NCBI GenBank assembly: GCA_015499995.1
Contig: JADNRV010000149.1
Span: 1 to 64,000 of the forward strand
Reading direction: 5' to 3'
DNA length: 64,000 bases
DNA from: Flammula alnicola
Taxonomy: Eukaryota > Basidiomycota > Agaricomycetes > Agaricales > Strophariaceae
In this document: one piece after another, positions 56,555 to 64,000 of the stretch
Layout of the letters: each line of letters begins with the position of its first letter
Position numbering within the stretch: the first letter of the stretch is position 1
The notes under the pieces: model-generated
Seen by the model: only the letters and a program-made list of their open reading frames with translations
The model's database searches: none
Told to the model about the DNA's origin: nothing
Program-made: the position numbers and the translations under genes

Positions 56555-58623
56555 TAAGCTATGTTATGTGAGCGATGGGTGGGACGACGATTTAGCCAAA
56601 AATCACGTACCTCAGCATATTTAGCCTCGATCCAGGGACGGTCGAAGCGGTGTCGCCAAAACGAGCAATGGCTCAAAGAGGCCCAATGATCCTTGCGGCA
56701 CGAAGGGCACCGCGCGGTGTGGGGGCAGTCCGTACCAAGCGGAGTGCCTTTGGTCGGGGGCTTAGCCTCCGGGTGAGGTTTGCAGCACGAGGCGGCGATG
56801 CGATGCACCTCCGCCTCATGCGGGCCCGAGCAGCGAGCGCAGATCGGCTGGCGCGCTTTGCAGGAATTCTTCGGGTGGCCCCACCTCCAGCAACGAGTGC
56901 AGAGGGGGACACCGGCGCTGACTGTGGTTGGGCGAATGAGGATCACCCTGCCACGGAACATGAAGGTCTTGTTGATAAGACGCTTCGCACGTTGACCCGA
57001 TTGCGAGTCGTATATTTCGAAGAAGGCGTGAGCGGTAGAGCTCGCCTTCGAGTTGCGGATGACGCGGGGGGGACCCGCGAGCATAATATCCATGGACAGA
57101 GGAGAGGCGAGCATCGCCATCTTTACCTCCGTCGCATTGGTGGGGGTCCTGGTGTTGTAATCACTGAATGCAGGTAGATCGAGAGCCTTGAGATAAGACT
57201 TCGAGGTGGGGAGCCCAACCCACACGTCAAGGGTGTCGGATGTGGGAGTGATAGCATGGACGAATCCACGGATGATGTTGAGGTCGGCCTCGTTGGCCAC
57301 ACCAGAGGTAGCGAGGGATATACCCTCGTACGCACGAGAGGCAGACAGGACCCGAAGGGTCCTGGCTGCATCTCGGAGTCCTTTGTCGATCTTGTCCCGA
57401 AGCTCGACAATCTTGCTGTCCTTGGGGCGCTCCCCAGGGCCAGAGTACTGGATCAGGACCTGCTTGCGAGTAGGTCCCGATGAGGTAAACGAAGGGGTGG
57501 TCTTCTGCTTCTTCGCAGACGACGGCCCCATCGGAGACGACAAGAATCATTTGTTGCCAGACAGTTCCGCCTGCATGGCAGGAACTCGAGGCGCGGGTGG
57601 ATAACGAGGGGGTCCACCACCAAAGGCACTAGGGCCCATGGCGGGGTCCCTCTGGGACAACGGGTTGGCCGCAGCCATCTGAGCATAGCTCTGATGGGTG
57701 GACAGATAACCGGCTGGCCGGGGGGGGATAGGAGGCGGGGGCCTCAGGTAGGAGTCCGCCGGCCTCTTGCGAGGCTGACGGGGGGCAGGGGCACCAGATG
57801 GCGCTGTAAACGCCGGCGCCCTAGCCTTGCCAGTGGACTTTCTAGTCCTGGGGGCGGGGGTCGCGGATGACATCCCAGTGTCCGTGTCAGTGTCCATAGG
57901 ACCCGACCTGGAAGCACCAGGGAGAATGGAGGCCGTGGAGGCATGAATCGTCTCCTCATGAGGGGAGACCGAGGCCACAACCGTCGAAGCAAGTTCGTGG
58001 ATGGTGCGGTTACCGTCCACGTTGAGAGTAGTGGCTTCCCACCACGAAGATGAGTACACCGCTGAGATAAACCCAACGATGGACGATGCGAGAGGTCGAG
58101 AGACCTCCGACCCAGCATTATCCAAAGCCTCGCCGCCGGAACGACGAAGCCAGGACGATGCCATCCGGAGAGACTCAGCGAGTCGATGCATCACCTCAGA
58201 ATCTTCCTCCGGAGGTGCGGTGGTGCTATCGCGGGTAGAAGGACCTGCAGGGGGGGCTTCCTCCCCATACATGTCCTCGTCTTCGTCGCCAGGATTGCCC
58301 TCTTCGCCATAGGGCACCTCACTGTCGTCGTGGATAATCGAAGACCGCGATCGAGGTCGATCGGGTCTCGGTGTGAGTTGCCTCATCTGCTGAGGAACTG
58401 GAGATGCGTACACCTGCCTCTGGGGAGAGGGAGATGCAGTAGACTGCGCTGCCTGAACAGACGCAGTGGTAGAGGGGGCCAGCCTTGCGAGGGCGGCCTG
58501 CTGAACAGCGAGTCTCTCCGCTGGGGATAAACCAGCCAGCGGATCGACCAGAGCAGGTGTGGCGGGCAATCGGGTAGGTCGATCGCCACCACCTTTGGGA
58601 TTAGGATTGGATTTAGGCGGCAT
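56554..58623 (-). pseudogene. LINE ORF1 with one in-frame TGA
   Basis: ATG at 58621-58623. N-terminal Pro/Ser/Gln-rich part, acidic DEDEDMYG, conserved SEVSRPLASSIVGFIS, a basic KRPADSYLRP, then TGA at 57547-57549. The same frame continues (FLSSPMGPSSAKKQK) for 329 codons through EVKMAMLASPLSM to the knuckles CTRCWRWGHPKNSC and two further Cys/His sets, ending at TAA (56554-56556). The TGA is at the identical position in the 23.7-kb copy. Role: RNA binding and ribonucleoprotein formation, by family. TAATG couples it to ORF2. Confidence 0.82.
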
Positions 58624-58743
58624 TGCTTGCTAGTAACGGAGCGCCCGAGAGCGCTCGACGGTGTGAAGCAGTGGGGGACGATGTTGCTGGTTGCTGAAGT
58701 TGTTCCCACGGTCGACCGTAGTAGTTACTGGAAAAGGAGAGAT

Positions 58744-58821
58744 GTTTGCACGCGTAGTACACCGCCTTCATTTGTATTAGTTACAGACCGGACTGCTTTC
58801 GTGCACCAGAATATAAGCTGT

Positions 58822-58861
<40 letters not shown>
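58744..58861 (+). other. End of the outer LINE's 3' UTR and poly(A)
   Basis: Completes the 3' UTR interrupted at 51489: ..CGCCTTCATTTGTATTAG.., ..GTGCACCAGAATATAAGCTG.., then A-run to 58861. Confidence 0.82.
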
Positions 58862-58864
<3 letters not shown>

Positions 58865-58874
58865 AGTCGCTGGA
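58862..58874. repeat. 13-bp target duplication of the outer LINE, right copy
   Basis: AGAAGTCGCTGGA, identical to 44981-44993. Confidence 0.85.
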
Positions 58875-59010
58875 TCAGGGTGTCTATTAGGATATCTTCT
58901 TATCCATTCTGCTACTGGTGCTGAACCTGGAGGAAAGCAATGTTACCTTGAACAGCTTTTGGAGCATTTTCAGAAGAACTGGCATGTCCAAGTGTTAAAA
59001 CTGCCTGCAC
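58875..59010 (+). pseudogene. MULE-transposase-like gene, right part
   Basis: In the frame of 44943-44993 the text continues GCLLGYLLIHSATGAEPGG and YLEQLLEHFQKNWHVQV, a coherent protein stretch with no stop until the microsatellite at 59022. This shows the outer LINE landed in a coding exon. Catalytic acidic residues further on are not present; the gene ends in the Copia element region. Confidence 0.5.
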
Positions 59011-59021
59011 ATGTCTCCAAG

Positions 59022-59066
59022 TTATCTTATCTTATCTTATCTTATCTCTTATCTTATCTCTTATCT
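59022..59066. repeat. (CTTAT)n microsatellite
   Basis: About nine units of TTATC with CTC interruptions. Confidence 0.85.
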
Positions 59067-59085
59067 GCACTTCCTCCTTTTCACT

Positions 59086-59360
59086 TGTTGTGCATTTGTA
59101 GATTAGATTCTTATCAAGTTCTAGATCATCTCCAGATGCTTTCTAAATCCTTTCTATTTAGTATATAAAGTCTTTTGACATTTGCCAGAAGTCCTTAGTT
59201 ACTCACTCTGGACTTCAGGCAAGTAGTTAGTATTTTGCCCAATACAATTAGTTACTCGCTCTGGACTTCAGCTTACTATAGCTCCTGTGTCCCTCGCTTC
59301 GAGTTGCTCATATTAGGCGCACAGCTGCGTCACACGTTCCCGCGCTTGCCACCTTTAACA
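59086..59360 (+). mobile_element. Copia 5' LTR (start uncertain)
   Basis: The right end TTTAACA directly precedes the primer site. TATATAAAG at 59162-59170 gives a promoter. TGTTGTGC at 59086 is a candidate start; I cannot confirm it because the 3' LTR is outside the window. Confidence 0.5.
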
Positions 59361-59373
59361 GGTTATGGGCCCC
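59361..59373 (+). promoter_or_regulatory. Copia primer-binding site (initiator tRNA-Met, internal half)
   Basis: GGTTATGGGCCCC matches the half-tRNA primer site known from Drosophila copia (GGTTATGGGCCCAG), right after the LTR end. Confidence 0.7.
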
Positions 59374-59808
59374 GCGCTCTAAGCGCTTCAAACAGGTGTT
59401 TTGCGAACGAAATCTATTAGTAGTTAGCTTTCAACCCGGACTGCGTTCGTGCACCGGAATATAAACTGTTGATTTAAAAAAAAAAAAGTTAGCTTTCATC
59501 AGGCATATTACCTCTCATTACTTGTAAATCCTTGCCAGGCCCGGCCTTATATTGCCGCTGCTAGTAAGGACGAGCTTGCACGCCATTAGGGCTGAGTTAC
59601 ACTCGGAACAACCGCCTGGACTCCGAGTTACATACACTTTTATATAGTGTTGTCTAGAATACTCTAGTTTACACTTTCATTTCATTTCCGAGTTCGCCGC
59701 ACCTACTGCGCACGGAATGCCATACAACTCATTTACACATATCTGGACACTATTCCGCATATCCCAGCCGACTCGCGCTCCTCCGCTCTCCACGGATCCC
59801 TCGCAATC
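59374..59808. other. Copia leader
   Basis: Untranslated region between primer site and gag ATG, interrupted by a 54-bp LINE tail at 59434. Confidence 0.55.
59434..59487 (+). mobile_element. 54-bp LINE tail insertion
   Basis: Only the last 42 bp of a LINE 3' UTR plus 12 A, bracketed by the exact 11-bp duplication GTTAGCTTTCA (59423-59433 and 59488-59498). Confidence 0.92.
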
Positions 59809-61275
59809 ATGTCTTCTTTACACATGCCCCAAATCACTAAATTGAATGCTTTCAATTATAACACTTGGTCCGGTGATATGCAGGCCTGGCTTCGTGCAAA
59901 CGGCGTCTGGCGCATTGTAAACGGCACATCGACCAAGCCTACACTCCCTGCAACCCCTACAGCAGAGGCGACCAAAGCATTTGATGACTGGACGCTTAAA
60001 TCAGACAAAGCGTCCGGAATGATGTATATGCTTGTAGAGGATGATCAGAAGATCCACTTCAATGGAATTGAGGATGATCCAGTCAAGATCTGGACCGCTC
60101 TGTGCGATATCCATCAGCAGAAGCGTCCGGGCGCATGCTTTAATGCCTATGATGACCTATTCTCCATCCGGAAGCAAGAGGATGAAACTCTAGGGCCACA
60201 GTAGCCCAGTGGTTTCGATCACTAAAGACCTGTTGAGGTGGCTGTGCAGCTGCTGGAAAGGTTGTGGGTTCGATTCCCGCTCATCCCTTCTACCTGATTA
60301 CAAAGGAAGGAGTTTGTGACAAACAGTTGGTTACAGTCACAATCGGTACTGCATGCCGGTAAACGGCTGTAGGACTAAGGCTGGATGTCATGATCCTCCG
60401 GCCGAGTGGGATGCGGATCTCTGGGCCTGGCAAGCCCACGGCATATCGGGGGGGAACATTCACCGTACCCCAAATTGGCTGGCTTGATACACCAGTTGTA
60501 CCCATTACGGGAGCGAAAGCACAGGGGGCAGTAAGCGGGGGTAGTTTATATAGAACAAGCCGAACGTCCTGAGAGGGCCAGGCCACCCTCCACCACGAAC
60601 TCCCGGTCCAGTTGCTTACTGGCATAAACCGGATTAGTAAGGGTTGTTAGTCGGAAATTTGACGGCAGGGGCCCAACAGACTCGGGCTTGGTCCTGTAGA
60701 CTGTGCCCAAAGGGGTCCCCACCAGGGATCTTCGGCGGGTGGTTGTAATTCGGACCTGGGTTACCCGGTCCCATACTGGGAGCTTGTAGGGGTTTGCCCC
60801 GAGGCGTTAGTTGACACTCTGGGAGGGAGGCCGTCTGTTCTAAGAAATGGAGGGCGGAAGAGTTCCTGGACCGATGCGCACCAATATGGGAAACCAAGCT
60901 GGAAATAACTCCGTGCTGAGATCTGTCTGTCGGATCGATTCTCGGACGCACAACACGGTTGGTTGCTGGCAAGGCAGAGAGTGGGGACAGATGGGGATCC
61001 GCGCCGGTTGGCTTCAGCGAACCATCTGCCCTGCAACGGGAAACCGAGTAGCTGGGGCTCTATAATAACTCCCTGGTGAGACGCGAGCCGTAGTGGGCCA
61101 AGGCAGTCCCTTGTGACCCAGCTCGAGAGCACTAAATCCTCTGTCGGTTCACTCGGCTGACTAGGCCGGGTATTGAATCTAAGTTGATTCCAAGTGGCAG
61201 CGCAAGCTGCTGTCTGCCCCGCAAGGGCGCAAGGCATAGGGTCTCTCTTCGGAGGGGCCCTACATTTGAAATTGT

Positions 61276-61316
<41 letters not shown>

Positions 61317-61578
61317 TGAAACTCTTCAGACTTTGATGAATAGAGTTGATACCTCCATTCGCCACATCCAGGACCTTCGCCCTACCGGATTCGACCTTGC
61401 CAAGCTCGATGATGAGCTCGCATCCATGGCAATGATCCGCGCGCTTCCGGACGAGTACAGCACCTTCGCTTCATCTCTGTTGCTTATGGACAAGCTTGAC
61501 AAGTCCGCAATTCAGCAGGCATTTGTCACAGAGGAAGCGCAGCGTCGCCATCGCGCCTCGGACGCTCCTACTATTGGA

Positions 61579-61580
<2 letters not shown>
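59809..61580 (+). pseudogene. Copia gag, split by a SINE and cut by a LINE
   Basis: ATG at 59809. KLNAFNYNTWSGDMQAWLR and GVWRIVNGT are the start of a Copia gag of the UBN2 type; the middle (LDDELASMAMIRALPDEY at 61405-61460) follows after the SINE (60192-61310). Before insertion the frame was open from 59809 to at least 61578. At 61581 the poly(T) of a minus-strand LINE ends the gene within the window, before any zinc knuckle. Gag would form the virus-like particle of the element. Confidence 0.82.
60192..61310 (+). mobile_element. Long tRNA-derived SINE with LINE-like tail
   Basis: 1119 bp with the exact 15-bp duplication AGAGGATGAAACTCT (60177-60191 and 61311-61325). Box A TAGCCCAGTGG at 60202-60212, box B GGTTCGATTCC at 60267-60277. 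The tail AAATTGTTGATTT plus A-run equals the LINE tails of the window, so it was probably mobilised by them. Most SINEs are under 500 bp; this one is unusually long. No protein-coding potential. Confidence 0.88.
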
Positions 61581-61616
<36 letters not shown>

Positions 61617-64000
61617 ACAATTTTATACCGGTGCACGAAAGCAGTCCGGTCTCTAACTAATACAAACGGAGGCGGTAAACTACGCGTGCAAAAGAAAGAA
61701 GTTGGCTCGACGGCGAGCATGCGACGCGCGCGAGCGCGGCGCGGGTGAGACGGCGCAGCCGCCTGAAACCCAGATAGGTAGTCTCGCAACTACAGATTGT
61801 CCGACGTTGCGGCGTTGTTAACGCTACCGCACGAACGGCAGATAGGAATATTGGGATGGACGGGGGGGTCATCCAGATGTGAGAAGAGCCTGCCAGGCCC
61901 TCCCCGATTCACCGGTAAAATCAACGTGGTCATAGCTAAGCAGGGGCCGAAGCCTCCACCGCCGTCAACCAGGTCGGGTCCTCTGCAAGTGATGCACGAG
62001 GCCAACTCAGGGAGTCGACCCCGCCAGGACTGGAACGACCAGCCCTCTCGCCTCTCGCGAAGTCCGCCATCACTGTAACGCAATGCAGAAACACCTGTGG
62101 GCAACAGGCCGCTTTGACCGCGGCGCCGCTCGCACCCAGAATCGCCCCCCACCCAGAGTCCCTCATCCGACTCCAGCAGGGTGCCGGGAGAAGGAGAACG
62201 CCGTAGGGTGCTCCAACAGATACGTCGCCAGCTCCGAAACAAGTTTCGGCTTCCGGCGAGTCCAAGGCTGTTTCTTGCACTTGAATATATGATCGCGAGT
62301 CTGAGGATAAACCCCACACTCACAACCGAGGGCCCTAGGGTCATCGATTTTGAACCGCTCGTAGTACGAGCCGATCGGAGCATGATTCGTAATTAAACGG
62401 CACATGCGGGCAAAGAGCGAAACGCTCTGACTGCCGGCTTCAAGCCAAGGTCCCCCGCGAGTGAGACTAGGCTAGACAGGGTCTCCGTTCAACCCTTGCA
62501 GCTCCATAAAGTTGGAGCCAAGCAGAAATGGCTGATCGGAAACTCTTTGTTTCCAATCTGCGCGTGCTGATTTGTCCACAAAGTCGCGGACATACTGGAG
62601 GCAGAGTTTGGTGGTAGGAACGACGGCAACGCCGCGCATACCAGCAACGAGATCATGTGCTTCATTTTGAATATCCCACTCCATATCGGAGGGAGACTCG
62701 ATAAAAGTAACCTTGTGGTCAGGCGAGCGTCTGAACCACGGCTCAAGTATACGACACACCATCAGCGACTGAGACTGAAAGAGTGCGGAGAGGGATCCAC
62801 TGAGAGGCGCGCAGCATGCATCGCATCAGTGAAAATAGTAACGCGTTCGACATCCCCAAAGCCAACGGCATTGGAGATGGCTATGCGAATAGCAAAGAGC
62901 TCTGCATCCGTAGATGAGGCCCTCCCGGCAGCATGACACCCAGAATAAACCTGTGCGCCCTGCCGCTTGATAACGATGCCAGTGGCGGCTTGCCACCCCG
63001 GAGGGCAGGAGCCGTCAACACCAGCATACGCAGCGTCTGGATCGTCCTCGAGAGACTCGAGAGACGCATCCAGGATAAGCTTCCAAGCCGCTTCAGGATC
63101 TTCGGACCTGCTAAAGCGTGGCTTGGAAAGCCACTTGAACCGATCGGCATACCGATCGAGGAGTCGATAACCTGGACGAGCCTCAGGAGCAAAAGGCTCC
63201 GTAGACTCAACAGGGACACTGGAATAATTTACATTATCCATAAGAGCACCCGTCACCTTGCGGCGATGGGCGGCAGGCATGCGTTCGACTGACATGGGAT
63301 GGGGGGTCGCGCGCTTAAGTGATGACCCAGCCATGAATGACCGAATCGGGTGAGTATCTGAAAGAGTGGCGACCCGCACTGCAGAGCGGTCGCGCAGTCT
63401 TTCGAGAAGTATAGGGATGGGTAGGAGGCCCGCAAGGGCCTCCACCCCTCCCGAGGGCGAAGTACGGAATGCACCCGTAATCCAGAGAGCAGCCTTACGC
63501 TGAACTTGCGTAAGCTGTTTAATGAGGCCCTTGTTGCGGGCACCCTTGAAAAACCACATGCGGTACCCATACGTGAATATGGGGACCACACAGGTGCGGT
63601 ACAGGAGTCGCTTCTGCATAGGCAGAAGCCCCCGAGTAGAGGAACCAAGCATCTTCATCGAAACAACCGATGTGAATCCCTTGGTGGAGTAATAACGCAC
63701 ATGCTCATTGAAGGTGAGCTTGCGGTCAAAGTAAAAGCCCAAGTACCGCCAAAACGGCTTGGGCTTGAGGTAGTTAGCACGACCTCCGGTGTAGGGTGCA
63801 TACCCGAGGTCAATACTAGGATTATAATAAGCATGAGATCTATCAAAATGATAGATCTCAGACTTATCGTGCTCGAGCGCCAAAGCGAATGCCTTGAACA
63901 ATTGAAGATAACAGCGTATGCCTTCTTCAGCATCGCAATATTGTGATCCAGCCACTCATCTTGGACTATGAGTGTGCCATCATCAACATAAGAGAGGAGG
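61581..64000 (-). mobile_element. LINE (Tad1-like), minus strand, continues beyond the window
   Basis: Poly(T) at 61581-61610 is its 3' end inside Copia gag; sequence continues through the 3' UTR and ORF2 to the window edge within the reverse transcriptase. Very similar to the LINE at 51490-58743. Confidence 0.88.
62163..64000 (-). pseudogene. LINE ORF2, partial
   Basis: Minus-strand text from the reverse transcriptase (LSYVDDGTLI at the window edge) through RNase H (AGVDGSCPPG, STDAELFAI, IFTDAMHAA) to the Cys/His end CECGVYPQTRDHIFKC. Frameshifts near 63905 (lost base in FELFKAF) and near 62780, and TAG at about 62472, show it is inactive. Confidence 0.85.

Larger units (their letters stand above)
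51490..58743 (-). mobile_element. Full-length LINE (Tad1-like), minus strand
   Basis: Poly(T) at 51490-51512 marks its 3' end; the 5' leader before ORF1 ends at about 58743. Flanks TTTTGCATAGTA (left) and GTTTGCACGCGTAGTA (right) look like one target duplication with four bases lost in the left copy. It holds ORF1 and ORF2 and carries a foldback element and a small deletion in ORF2. It entered the 3' UTR of the outer LINE. Confidence 0.85.
44994..58861 (+). mobile_element. Outer LINE with nested insertions
   Basis: A 5'-truncated Tad1-like LINE starting in the endonuclease (PSAKTRKGEDV). Its sequence is found at 44994-45444, 47722-51489 and 58744-58861, the gaps being a SINE-LINE chimera and a full-length minus-strand LINE. 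The last piece completes the 3' UTR (..TTCGTGCACCAGAATATAAG..) and poly(A). The 13-bp duplication on both sides proves that the three pieces belong together. Confidence 0.88.

Noticed and set aside
60192..60290. A functional tRNA gene
   Set aside because: Same reasons; it is the head of a 1.1-kb SINE.

Overview
The window reads as fungal, most likely a basidiomycete (Agaricomycete-type), and is a deep transposon graveyard rather than a gene-rich locus. The reasons are 50-70 bp GT..AG introns, Tad1-like LINEs with an RNase H domain, Ty3/gypsy and Copia LTR elements, an OrsD-like zinc-finger gene, MULE and hAT transposase remnants, and almost no intact host gene. The species cannot be named from this sequence.

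Layout. 1-12 kb: decayed host-like or old transposon genes (a minus-strand multi-exon gene at 2.7-4.1 kb; an OrsD-like gene at 4.9-8.1 kb), invaded by hAT-type non-autonomous elements that still show 8-bp target duplications. 11.6-13.2 kb: old LINE and LTR relics that have lost most CpGs. 14.9-17 kb: a dead hAT transposase gene next to another non-autonomous element. 18.2-20.6 kb: the 3' end of a Copia element whose LTR was entered by a gypsy element, now a solo LTR. 20.6-21.3 kb: a coiled-coil gene. 21.6-22.2 kb: an element with about 97-bp inverted ends. 22.9-23.5 kb: a gag-like zinc-knuckle remnant. 23.7-27.1 kb: one LINE ORF1 inside another LINE.

27.07-38.18 kb: the most interesting part, a Ty3/gypsy element lying on the minus strand. 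Its 3' LTR is on the left (27068-28526) with a polypurine tract beside it, and its RNase H/integrase pol is on the right. Between pol and the 3' LTR sit four genes in the opposite orientation (28996-35260). Each is split by introns of 50-70 bp and has its own TATA-like box. Two are intact (354 and 134 codons); two are damaged. This looks like an antisense accessory cassette carried by the retroelement.

38.2-64 kb: the gypsy element is cut at a hAT-type element lacking a target duplication, which joins it directly to a truncated LINE, so a recombination breakpoint is likely. That LINE carries two nested DNA MITEs with clean target duplications. From 44.98 to 58.87 kb a single LINE insertion, bracketed by a 13-bp duplication, sits in a MULE-transposase-like gene. 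Nested inside it are a SINE-LINE chimera (13-bp duplication) and a second, full-length LINE on the minus strand, itself carrying a foldback element. 59.1-64 kb: a second Copia element (LTR, initiator-Met type primer site, gag) holding a 54-bp LINE tail, a 1.1-kb tRNA-derived SINE and another minus-strand LINE that runs off the window.

How the parts relate: LINEs provide the tail and presumably the machinery copied by the SINEs; many small elements with 8-bp duplications point to hAT transposases acting in trans; old copies show CpG-to-TpG decay while the young LINEs and LTRs do not.
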